Shown one piece after another: positions 1 through 7,569 of a stretch of 64,000 nucleotides of DNA; position 1 is the stretch's first letter; every line of letters starts with the position of its first letter. The notes beneath the pieces were generated by a model that had not been told where the DNA came from, ran no database searches, and was given only the letters and a program-made list of their open reading frames with translations. Both the position numbers and the translations under genes were made by a program. Source of the DNA: Halolamina salifodinae (GTDB lineage Archaea > Halobacteriota > Halobacteria > Halobacteriales > Haloferacaceae); contig NZ_JAGGLC010000007.1 of the NCBI RefSeq assembly GCF_017874235.1, forward strand, positions 61,615-125,614, read 5' to 3'.

Positions 1-716
1 TGCAGCGCGGTTCCGGTCGATGTCGACGGTCGCGATGGGCCCCTCCGTTCGACTCGAACTGACCCGGTCGATCTATCCCCGATCGATCTATCGCTCCAGC
101 TGCAGCCGAGGTTACGAGTCAAGCGGTTCGAATCCACCAGCTCAGAATCCACCAGCTCAGAACCCACCAGCTCAAGCAACCCCGGATCAGGACCGCTTCC
201 CGTCGAGAGCTCATTCGCTCGATGTTTCCGATAGAACTTCGGGCGGAGCGACCGCTCAAGCCCAACGGAGCGACCACTCAAACAAAATTTTTCGCGCACA
301 GATCGGCAGCGTTTCCTGCTGTTCGTCCGCCGTTTCGACTCCGTCGTCCTCCCGCATCGACGCCGCCAACGTTGCGGACGGGAAACCACCCCCGTCCGTT
401 TCAGGTCCAAGCTGGACGGGGGGCTGCCATTCTGTCGCTGTCCAGTCGAAACGGAGGGGTTGGGGGGTCGCAATCGCTGGACGGGACTGCGGTGTTGACG
501 AGGGTGCCGACCTGTTCACCGATTTCGATTGCGTGAACGCCGCTTCACTAGCGCCCGCACAGGGACAGGTTTTTGGGACCCCTATTCTTTTGGTTCGACT
601 GCATCAACTGGACGGCGCCGTGGAACGTCCCGGCCCGAATCGGGCCGTGGAGCGCGTTTCACGCCGGATATGCCGGTCCCGCGCGCTGTCTTCCACCTGA
701 AACGTAGGGGTACACA
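1..716. other. Probable replication origin (oriC1-type) upstream of orc1/cdc6
   Basis: This non-coding stretch before orc1/cdc6 holds several copies of a haloarchaeal origin recognition box (ORB). The best are tccagtcgaaacggaggggt at 441-460 on the plus strand, followed by a G-rich run to 468, and ttccacctgaaacgtagggg at 691-710, ending 6 bp before the start codon. Minus-strand relatives lie at about 39-59 and 390-412, with a weaker one at about 325-343. AT-rich segments at 275-295 and 567-598 are candidate unwinding sites. Inverted ORBs with G-strings, an AT-rich element and an adjacent orc1/cdc6 are the known plan of haloarchaeal origins. The ORB abutting the orc1 start suggests Orc1 also controls its own expression. 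The open frame at 20-700 is not believed because it runs through these sites. The left edge of the origin may lie outside the window. Confidence 0.8.
131..175. repeat. Three tandem 15-bp repeats in the origin region
   Basis: Three head-to-tail copies of a 15-bp unit, aatccaccagctcag, occupy 131-145, 146-160 and 161-175; the third differs at two positions. They lie between the outer ORB-like site and the AT-rich segment of the origin. Their role is unknown; they could be short iterons or simple slippage products. Confidence 0.85.
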
Positions 717-2417
717 ATGAACGAAACAGACGACGACACGAACGCGGAGGAGAGCGCGGGCGGGCAGAGCGACGGCTGGCCCGTCTCCGACGAGGCTGCC
801 GACGACGAGCCTCCCGACGCGGCCGACGACGGCGATGACGCCGATGATGTCACTAGCGAGGACGACGTGACCGATGACGCCACTAGCGAGGACGACGTGA
901 CGGACATCCCCGACGTCGAGGACGCCGAAGGGCTGAACACCGACACGTCCAGCGTCGGCACCTCGGTCGACCTCGACACGGGCGGCGTCGACATCGACCG
1001 CATGCTCGAGGACGACGACGGCGACAGTCAGGGCCTGTTCGACGACCTGATGGCCGGCGAACCGATCTTCCGCAACAAGGAGGTCCTCAGACCGTCGTAT
1101 ACGCCCCACGAACTCCCCCACCGTACCGACCAGATCAACCAGATGGCGACCATCCTCGTCTCCGCGCTGCGCGGGGACACCCCCTCGAACATCCTGATCT
1201 ACGGGAAAACCGGCACGGGAAAAACCGCGAGCGCGAAGTTCGTGAGCCAGGAACTCGAGTCCACCTCCCAGAAGTACGACGTCCCCTGTGAGGTGGAGTA
1301 CATCAACTGCGAGATCACCGACACGCAGTACCGCGTGCTCGCCCAACTCGCGAACAAGTTCATCGAGAAGAACACCGAGGTCGTCGCCGAGAAACTCGAG
1401 GACCTCCGCGAACTCCGCTCGGCCGTGACCGACGGCGGCAGCGACACCGACGCCCTCGCCGACTCGGAGTTCGAAGACGTCGCCGCCATCGACGACCGCA
1501 TCGCCGAACTCGAGGAGGATCGCGAGGAGATGGAGGAGGTGCCCATGACCGGGTGGCCGACCGACCGCGTCTACACCAAGTTCTTCGACGCCATCGACTA
1601 CCACGAGCGCGTGGTCGTGATCATGCTCGACGAGATCGACAAACTCGTCGAGAAATCCGGCGACGACACGCTGTACAACCTCTCCCGGATGAACTCCGAG
1701 TTGGAAAACTCCCGGATCTCGATCATGGGCATCTCCAACGACCTGAAGTTCACCGACTTCCTCGACCCCCGCGTCAAGTCGAGTCTGGGCGAGGAAGAGA
1801 TCGTGTTCCCGCCCTACGACGCCAACCAACTCCGGGACATCCTCCAACACCGCTCGGACGTGGCGTTCAAAGACGACGCGCTGACCGACGACGTGATTCC
1901 GCTGTGTGCTGCCTTCGCCGCACAGGAACACGGCGACGCCCGGCGCGCGCTGGACCTACTCCGCACCGCCGGCGAACTCGCCGAGCGCAGTCAGGCCGAA
2001 ACCGTCGAGGAACAGCACGTCCGGCAGGCCCAGGACAAGATCGAACTCGACCGGGTCGTCGAGGTCGTCCGCACCCTCCCGACCCAGAGCAAGATCGTCC
2101 TGTTCGCGACCATCCTGCTGGAGAAAAACGGTGTCCACAACATCAACACCGGCGAGGTGTTCAACATCTACAAGCGCCTCTGCGAGGAGATCGACGCCGA
2201 CGTGCTGACCCAGCGCCGCGTCACCGACCTCATCAGCGAACTCGACATGCTGGGCATCGTCAACGCCGTGGTCGTCTCGAAGGGTCGCTACGGCCGCACG
2301 AAGGAGATCTCGCTGTCGGTCCCTATTGAGGAGACCGAACACGTCCTGCTCTCGGACTCCCGACTCGGCGACATCGAGAACGCCCAGCCGTTCGTGCAGG
2401 CGCGCTTCGACAACTGA
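717..2417 (+). CDS. orc1: Orc1/Cdc6 replication initiator
   Basis: Origin-binding AAA+ ATPase that recognises ORBs and recruits the MCM helicase. The 566-residue protein has Walker A GKTGTGKT at residues 163-170, Walker B with LDEID around D305-E306, and a C-terminal winged-helix region (from about 470) for DNA binding. The first 100 residues or so are a very acidic, disordered extension, longer than in many family members, and contain a duplicated block rich in TSEDDVTD. The ATG at 717 directly follows an ORB at 691-710. The next gene is convergent (a Sec11 peptidase); linkage of an orc1 gene, its origin and a signal peptidase gene is typical of the main haloarchaeal origin as I recall it. 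Function is secure; which orc paralogue this is cannot be told from one gene. Confidence 0.97.
   Translation: MNETDDDTNAEESAGGQSDGWPVSDEAADDEPPDAADDGDDADDVTSEDDVTDDATSEDDVTDIPDVEDAEGLNTDTSSVGTSVDLDTGGVDIDRMLEDDDGDSQGLFDDLMAGEPIFRNKEVLRPSYTPHELPHRTDQINQMATILVSALRGDTPSNILIYGKTGTGKTASAKFVSQELESTSQKYDVPCEVEYINCEITDTQYRVLAQLANKFIEKNTEVVAEKLEDLRELRSAVTDGGSDTDALADSEFEDVAAIDDRIAELEEDREEMEEVPMTGWPTDRVYTKFFDAIDYHERVVVIMLDEIDKLVEKSGDDTLYNLSRMNSELENSRISIMGISNDLKFTDFLDPRVKSSLGEEEIVFPPYDANQLRDILQHRSDVAFKDDALTDDVIPLCAAFAAQEHGDARRALDLLRTAGELAERSQAETVEEQHVRQAQDKIELDRVVEVVRTLPTQSKIVLFATILLEKNGVHNINTGEVFNIYKRLCEEIDADVLTQRRVTDLISELDMLGIVNAVVVSKGRYGRTKEISLSVPIEETEHVLLSDSRLGDIENAQPFVQARFDN
841..900 (+). repeat. 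30-bp direct duplication inside orc1
   Basis: Positions 841-870 and 871-900 are adjacent 30-bp copies that differ at only two bases. They encode two successive acidic decapeptides within the disordered N-terminal extension of Orc1, so the change keeps the frame. It looks like a recent slippage duplication. Confidence 0.9.
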
Positions 2418-2482
2418 TCGCCGTCTCGCCACTCCTCGTTTCGCTGTTCCAGTAGAACCGCGTCGAGTCGAACCGTTCCCGT

Positions 2483-3307
2483 TCAGGCCGCCGCGGGCGC
2501 CGCCGACGTGCCGAACGCTGCTGTCCCGTCGACTCCACCCGAAACAGTGGCGTTGCCGGTCGGATCAGTCACCATCTCGATGGACTCGTTCGCGGGTGCC
2601 GAACTCTCGCCGGTCGCCTCGGCGACGCCCGGACCGCTCGTCGCCGCGCCGGAGACGCCCAGACGGACCCAGCCGAGATACGGGATCCGGAGGCGGGCGG
2701 TGCCGACGACCCACTCAGCTTTCACCGGCGGGCTGATGTCGCCAGTTTGGTCGTAGTAGCCGTTGTTGTCGCCCTTCGTGATGAACCCCGCGTGGGGTGC
2801 GGGGCAGTACTCCATCTGCTCGCAGTTCTCGGCGCCCCGGACCCACGCCGGGTTCGCGCGGTCGTACCAGTTCTCGCCTTCTTCGACCCAGAACCGCGCC
2901 CGGTGGATGATCGGCGGGCCGACGTTGCCCGCGTGGTCGTAGACCATCACCGTCCCGTAGTCGTTGAACGTCTTGTAGCTGACCTCCTCGCCCACCGCGT
3001 GGGTCACGACGCCGGTATCGCCGTGGGCGGCGTCGGGCGCGAACCGGCCGGGTTCGGTGACGAAAACGAGATCACCTGTCTGCATATTCGGGCTCATGCT
3101 GGGGCTCTCGACGGCGACCATCGGCGGCCAGACGCCGCTGATCGCGAACAGCAGCAGGCCGACCAGCGCGACGGTCGCAATGCTGGTCAGCATCTCCCGG
3201 GCGAACATCAGCGGGCCGCTCTCGGCGTGGCGGAACCGGTAGAACAGGCCGTCCGGTTCGTCGTCGCCGTCCGGCGACCTCGGCGGGGGACCCTCACCAG
3301 CGCTCAT
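2483..3307 (-). CDS. sec11: Sec11-type signal peptidase I
   Basis: Membrane signal peptidase that removes signal peptides after Sec export. The 274-residue protein has an acidic N-terminal tail, a membrane segment around residues 45-65 (FAREMLTSIATVALVGLLLF), the catalytic-serine box with PSMSP, a second box with IIHRA that supplies the His used by archaeal and ER-type enzymes instead of Lys, and the Asp box ITKGDNN. The C-terminal 80 residues are variable and low in complexity. The ATG at 3307 (MSAGEG) is preferred to a longer reading from 3457 because the extra residues do not resemble the family and would overlap the start of the divergent peptidase gene. Sharing a neighbourhood with orc1 and the origin is common in haloarchaea. 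Confidence 0.93.
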   Translation of the reverse strand: MSAGEGPPPRSPDGDDEPDGLFYRFRHAESGPLMFAREMLTSIATVALVGLLLFAISGVWPPMVAVESPSMSPNMQTGDLVFVTEPGRFAPDAAHGDTGVVTHAVGEEVSYKTFNDYGTVMVYDHAGNVGPPIIHRARFWVEEGENWYDRANPAWVRGAENCEQMEYCPAPHAGFITKGDNNGYYDQTGDISPPVKAEWVVGTARLRIPYLGWVRLGVSGAATSGPGVAEATGESSAPANESIEMVTDPTGNATVSGGVDGTAAFGTSAAPAAA

Positions 3308-3416
3308 CTGTGCCAGGATTGTCGGGGCGCGGCCATAGTCCTTCTGTCTGGGGCACCGCCCCGGCGCCGCTGGCCGCAACCGATACCCTTTCGGTCCGTA
3401 GGTCCCCCGTGTGTCT

Positions 3417-5594
3417 ATGGCACGCATTGAGGCCGTCGACTTCCACGATATCGCCAAGCCCGGCGAGGTCCGACTCTCGCCCGACGGCGAGCAGGTCGCG
3501 TTCGTCCGGCAGACCCCGGACGACGACGAGAGCTACGAGTCCACCATCCATCTCGTCCACAGTGACGGGAGCGAGGAGCCCCGGCAGTTCACCGTCGCCG
3601 AGGGAAGCGACAGCCAGCCGCGCTGGTCCCCGTCCGGCGACCGCCTCGCGTTCGTCTCGAACCGCGGGAAGGACGACGACCGCCCCCAGCTCTGGCTCAT
3701 CCCCGTCGACGGCGGCGAGGCCCGCCCCGTGACGGAGGTTCCCTCCGGCGTGCAGGCCATCTCGTGGTCGCCAGACGGCACCCGCATCGCGTTCACGCAG
3801 TCCACCACCGCCGATGAGCGCGAGGAGGGCCTCGACGTCGACATCAGCGACGAGGAGGAGTACGAGCGCGAGACGCCCGATCCACGGGTCGTCGACCGGA
3901 CCGTCTACCGCACGGGTCAGCAGTACTTCGACGGCGCGCGCTCGCACGTCTACGTCGCCCACGTGGGCGAGGGGCTCAGCGACGCCGAGGACGTGGAGGT
4001 CGAGCGCGTCACCGACGGCGAGTTCGACTACAACGGCCCTGAGTGGGGCGACGCGTCGACGCTCTACTACACCGGACAGGACGTGGGCGAGGACCCCGAC
4101 GACTCGAACCGCTACTCCATCTACGCCTACGACACCGACAGCGAGGAATCCGAGAAGATCCACGAGTCCAGCGGCTGGGGTGCGGGCGTCGCCGCCAACG
4201 CCGACGGCGAGGTCGCGTTCCTCTACAGCGAGGAAGAGCAGGTCAGCATCCAGCCGACCGAACTCAAGGTGCTCGACGTGGAATCGGGCGAGGTCGCCTG
4301 GATCACCGAGGACCTCGACCGCGGCCTCGGCTACGAGTCCGCCCCGCAGTGGGGCCCCGACGGCGAGCGGGTCTACTTCTCCACGCCCGACGAGGGCAAG
4401 ACGAGCGTCTGGTCGGCGCCCGGCGACGTTCCCGAATCGCACGGCGATTCGGGAGGCAGCCAGAACGCAAAGCGTTCTGGCGACGCCAGCGAGGCACCCA
4501 GCCGCATCGTCCGTCCCGGCGCCGTCAGCACGGGTCACGTCGGCGAGGAGCGCTTCGCCTTCGCGATGAGCGAGTGGGACCACCCCGGCGACGTGTTCGT
4601 CTGCGTGCTCGACGAGGCCGACGAGCCGGGACTCGAGGGCGGTGTCGGCGTTGAGCGCGACGGCTGCGTCCGCCTGACCGAACTCAACGCCGACTACCTC
4701 GACGAGACTTCGGTACAGGAGCCCGAAGAGCTCCACTTCGAGTCCGAGCAGGGCGAGGTCCACGGCTGGGCGATCACCCCCGAAGGGTTCGAGAAGGACG
4801 GCACCTACCCCCTCGCCGTCGAAGTCCACGGCGGCCCCCACGCGATGTGGACCACCGCGGGTACGATGTGGCACGAGTTCCAGACGCTCGCGGCCCGTGG
4901 CTACGTCGTGTTCTGGTCGAACCCCCGCGGGTCGACGGGCTACGGCAAGGACTACATGCAGGCCATCGAGCGCGACTGGGGCGACGTGACCCTCACGGAC
5001 GTGATGGCCGGCGTCGACCTCATGACCGACCGCGACTACGTCGACGAGGACGAGGTCCACCTCACGGGTGGCTCCTTCGGCGGCTTCATGACCTCGTGGG
5101 CGGTCGGCCAGTCGGACTTCTTCACCTCCGCGGTGTCCCAGCGCGGCGTCTACGACCTCACCAGCTTCTACGGCTCCACCGACGGCGCCTACAGCCTCGT
5201 CGAGGGCGACTTCGACGCGACGCCGTGGGAAGAGCCAGAGTTCCTCTGGGAGAAATCGCCGGCGGGCCACGCCCACAAGGTAGAGACGCCGACGCTGGTG
5301 ATCCACTCCGACGACGACTATCGAACCCCGGCCTGCACGGCCGAACTCTGGTACCGGATGGTCCGCAAGCAGGGCACCGACACCCGGTTCGTGCGCTACC
5401 CGCGCGAGGGCCACGAACTCTCCCGTTCGGGTGAGCCGGGCCACATCGTCGACCGCATCGAGCGCATCGCCCGGTGGTTCGACGGCTACAGCGACTATCA
5501 GGACGCGCCGCGCGCGCTCGACCGCGACCGCAACGACGGCCTCTCGGCGGGCGACGAGGACGACGAGCACGGCGACGAGGAGAGCGAAGAGTAA
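3417..5594 (+). CDS. S9-family serine peptidase (acylaminoacyl peptidase / prolyl oligopeptidase type)
   Basis: Cytoplasmic serine peptidase for short peptides. Residues 15-400 form a beta-propeller with repeated PDG-type blades (for example WSPSGDRLAFVS and WSPDGTRIAF) that limits substrate size. The C-terminal alpha/beta hydrolase domain shows the nucleophile GGSFGG (Ser553), then Asp634 in DDDYRTP and His666 in REGHE. ATG at 3417 (MARIEA) is chosen over a GTG two codons earlier. The 725-residue length fits the family. Residues 339-361 (GDSGGSQNAKRSGDASEA) are a low-complexity surface insert encoded by two DNA palindromes, described separately. The last 35 residues are an acidic tail. The exact peptide specificity cannot be assigned. 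Confidence 0.93.
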   Translation: MARIEAVDFHDIAKPGEVRLSPDGEQVAFVRQTPDDDESYESTIHLVHSDGSEEPRQFTVAEGSDSQPRWSPSGDRLAFVSNRGKDDDRPQLWLIPVDGGEARPVTEVPSGVQAISWSPDGTRIAFTQSTTADEREEGLDVDISDEEEYERETPDPRVVDRTVYRTGQQYFDGARSHVYVAHVGEGLSDAEDVEVERVTDGEFDYNGPEWGDASTLYYTGQDVGEDPDDSNRYSIYAYDTDSEESEKIHESSGWGAGVAANADGEVAFLYSEEEQVSIQPTELKVLDVESGEVAWITEDLDRGLGYESAPQWGPDGERVYFSTPDEGKTSVWSAPGDVPESHGDSGGSQNAKRSGDASEAPSRIVRPGAVSTGHVGEERFAFAMSEWDHPGDVFVCVLDEADEPGLEGGVGVERDGCVRLTELNADYLDETSVQEPEELHFESEQGEVHGWAITPEGFEKDGTYPLAVEVHGGPHAMWTTAGTMWHEFQTLAARGYVVFWSNPRGSTGYGKDYMQAIERDWGDVTLTDVMAGVDLMTDRDYVDEDEVHLTGGSFGGFMTSWAVGQSDFFTSAVSQRGVYDLTSFYGSTDGAYSLVEGDFDATPWEEPEFLWEKSPAGHAHKVETPTLVIHSDDDYRTPACTAELWYRMVRKQGTDTRFVRYPREGHELSRSGEPGHIVDRIERIARWFDGYSDYQDAPRALDRDRNDGLSAGDEDDEHGDEESEE
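4431..4497 (+). repeat. In-frame double-palindrome insert in the S9 peptidase gene
   Basis: Two palindromes, 4431-4453 (cccgaatcg / cgattcggg) and 4460-4480 (ccagaacgc / gcgttctgg), are joined by aggcagc and followed by gacgccagcgaggca. The layout, hairpin - GGCAGCC - hairpin - GGCGAC, is the same as in the long intergenic repeats of this window, although the stems differ in sequence. The insert keeps the reading frame and lies in a propeller loop. Confidence 0.75.
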
Positions 5595-5761
5595 GCCAGC
5601 CACGGCGAGCGAAACCGTGGCTGTGTAGCGCTCCATACTCCTCCGGAGCGCTCCGGGGGCCTGCTTCCGCTGCCCGTCAGACGGACTCCCTTCGCCCGGT
5701 TTCGAACTGAAGCGAGGGGGTTCGCCGAAACACCCATTCCGGTCGCGCCCCAATCAGGCGT

Positions 5762-5932
5762 ATGGACTGTGTCTACTGTGGCTCGGCCGCGGAGGAGCAC
5801 GATCCGGTGTACGTCGCTGAGGGTGCCGTCGACGCCGACCCGATGGCGTTCTGTAACTTCGCCTGCCTGACGGCCTACGTCGACGAGCGAGGGCTGGCCG
5901 ATGGCGCCGCCTGCAACTGGTCGCCCGAGTAG
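5762..5932 (+). CDS. Small zinc-finger protein, 56 aa
   Basis: A 56-residue protein beginning MDCVYCGSAA. It has a CVYC pair near the N terminus and a CNFAC pair about 25 residues later, the spacing of a small treble-clef or TRASH/MYM-like zinc finger. ATG at 5762 is the first in frame. It sits in the same direction just before a membrane-protein gene (40 bp gap), so they may be co-transcribed. Small two-CxxC proteins are abundant in haloarchaea and often lack assigned functions; none is offered here. Confidence 0.75.
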   Translation: MDCVYCGSAAEEHDPVYVAEGAVDADPMAFCNFACLTAYVDERGLADGAACNWSPE

Positions 5933-5972
5933 CCCAGAAAACACTTACAGCGCGTCGGGAAACCTTCGGACG

Positions 5973-6761
5973 ATGGATCGCCGCCGCGTCGCCCTCCTGC
6001 TCGCCGTCGTCGGCGCCCTCTGCCTGCCGGCCCCGCTGTATCTCGGCTGGGCAGCCGACGCCACGGCCCCGCCCGCACAGTCTTCCCAGATATACGCCGC
6101 CGAGCCAGTCGACCTCGGCACCATCTCCGACCAGAAGCAGTTCGTCGACGCCCACGGTTCCGAGGTGACGTTCTCGGCCCACCAGGCCTCCGAGCGCTAC
6201 AGCGCCGGCGAGTACCGCTCGCCCAACGTCACCCGCGCCGCGCTGAAAACCGCGATGCGTGAGGGTTCGGTGACCGTCGACGACGCCGGTGCCCGCGCGG
6301 ATCTGCGGGAGATCGCGGCCGACGACGAGTTCGTCCGTGACGCCTACGGCGACATCGCGGGCTACTACCGGCTCTCCGTCGAGGAGAACGGCTCGCTGGT
6401 CCGGGCGGAGAACGGCTCGCTGGATGTCGTCGCCAACGCCACCGCGGAGCAGGCCCCGCGCTACGAGGAGCTCTCTGCGGGCGAGCAGCGCACCATCGAC
6501 CGGATCATCGACAACTCCAGCGGCAACGACTTGGGCTACCGCCCCCTAGTGAACGAGCCGTTCGTCGATCAGCTTCCCACGCCGGTCTGGAGGGGTGAGA
6601 CGCTGTACAGTATCTCCGTCTACGGGCACGTCGACGACTTCGGGCCCGGGCTCGGCGGCTTCGTCGCGGGTATCGCTGTGGCGGCGGTCGGCCTCGTGTT
6701 GCTGTTCCTCGCGGCCGTGGTCTATCTCTCCGAGCGTCGGACCGACTCAGCCGGGGGGTAG
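5973..6761 (+). CDS. Uncharacterised two-pass membrane protein with large extracytoplasmic domain
   Basis: I do not recognise a family. The 262-residue product starts MDRRRVALLLAVVGALCLP, a signal-anchor helix, and ends with a second helix (about residues 228-252, GGFVAGIAVAAVGLVLLFLA) followed by a short basic tail. Between them lies an acidic domain of about 190 residues that should face outside; it repeats AENGSL/EENGSL around residue 140-150, including N-glycosylation-type N-G-S sequons. ATG at 5973 is preferred to an upstream frame start at 5901, which would overlap the preceding small zinc-finger gene. Confidence 0.8.
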   Translation: MDRRRVALLLAVVGALCLPAPLYLGWAADATAPPAQSSQIYAAEPVDLGTISDQKQFVDAHGSEVTFSAHQASERYSAGEYRSPNVTRAALKTAMREGSVTVDDAGARADLREIAADDEFVRDAYGDIAGYYRLSVEENGSLVRAENGSLDVVANATAEQAPRYEELSAGEQRTIDRIIDNSSGNDLGYRPLVNEPFVDQLPTPVWRGETLYSISVYGHVDDFGPGLGGFVAGIAVAAVGLVLLFLAAVVYLSERRTDSAGG

Positions 6762-6828
6762 CCGTTGTCGTTCTCTCGTCGTCGAACTGTCGTAGCGCGG
6801 TGATTGACCGCCGCGGTTGCGGACTCGT

Positions 6829-7509
6829 TCAGTTCGTTCGGAACGAGCGGTCGCCGGCGTCCCCGAGACCCGGGACGATGAACCCCTCCTCGTTGAGTTC
6901 GTCGTCGATGGAGACCGTCAGCAGGTCGGCCTCGGGGTACTCCTCGTTGACCCGGACCAGCCCCTCCGGCGCGGAGACAGCCGAGAGCACGAACAGGTCT
7001 TCCGGATCCTCGATAGCGGCCTCGAGCACGTGCTCCAGCACGGTACACATCGTCGACCCCGTCGCGAGCATCGGGTCGGCGACGACGACGGTGTCGTCGT
7101 CGGTGATTTCGGGGAGCTTCTTGTAGTCGACGCTGATGGGGAACGCCCCCTCCTCGTCCATCCCGGCCTCCTCGTCGCGGCCGGCGGAGATGACGCCCTG
7201 CTTGGCGCGGGGGAACGCCTTGAGCAGGCCCTCGACGAACGGCGTCGCCGCGCGCAGGACGTTGATGATCACCACGTCGTCGAGCCCTTTGACGCGCTCG
7301 CCGGTGGTCTCGGTCAGCGGCGTCTCGACGGGGACGTACTCCGTCTCCATCGCGCCGTCGATGATTTCGTAGCCACAGATACGGCCGAGTTTGACCAGCC
7401 CCTTGCGGAAGCCGACCTGCTCGGTCTCGACGTCCCGGATCTGGGAGAGGGTGTCTTTCGCCAGCGCGTGCGTGACCAGTTTGGCCTGGTCGCGATCCTC
7501 GATTGGCAT
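6829..7509 (-). CDS. upp: Uracil phosphoribosyltransferase
   Basis: Converts uracil and PRPP to UMP in pyrimidine salvage. The 226-residue protein contains the PRPP-binding signature [13 protein letters not shown] and the C-terminal uracil-binding segment with [12 protein letters not shown], both diagnostic. Length is normal for archaeal Upp. The gene is divergent from nothing close by and is preceded by a strong TATA-like element (gtttatc on the coding strand), so it is probably transcribed alone. pyrF and pyrD for de novo synthesis are elsewhere in this window. Confidence 0.97.
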   Translation of the reverse strand: MPIEDRDQAKLVTHALAKDTLSQIRDVETEQVGFRKGLVKLGRICGYEIIDGAMETEYVPVETPLTETTGERVKGLDDVVIINVLRAATPFVEGLLKAFPRAKQGVISAGRDEEAGMDEEGAFPISVDYKKLPEITDDDTVVVADPMLATGSTMCTVLEHVLEAAIEDPEDLFVLSAVSAPEGLVRVNEEYPEADLLTVSIDDELNEEGFIVPGLGDAGDRSFRTN

Positions 7510-7533
7510 TGACGGAACTGACGCGGCGAGCCT

Positions 7534-7541
7534 GATAAACT
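7534..7541 (-). promoter_or_regulatory. TATA-like box for upp
   Basis: On the minus strand gtttatc lies 25-31 bp before the ATG of upp at 7509. That is the spacing expected for a leaderless haloarchaeal transcript starting at or next to the start codon. Confidence 0.6.
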
Positions 7542-7569
7542 CGGCCGATTCAGGTCGCCGATACCGGGC

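Noticed and set aside
131..175. CRISPR-like array
   Set aside because: The 15-bp units abut with no spacers.
20..700. 226-residue open frame in the origin region
   Set aside because: It runs through several ORBs and AT-rich segments, its composition is unlike haloarchaeal proteins, and it shows no family.
582..1931. 449-residue antisense frame opposite orc1
   Set aside because: A shadow of the high third-codon GC of orc1; no recognisable motifs.
3294..5753. Very long antisense frame opposite the S9 peptidase (819 residues)
   Set aside because: Long open frames on the other strand of GC-rich genes are common here; the product is rich in V/A/R and lacks the acidic character of real genes.
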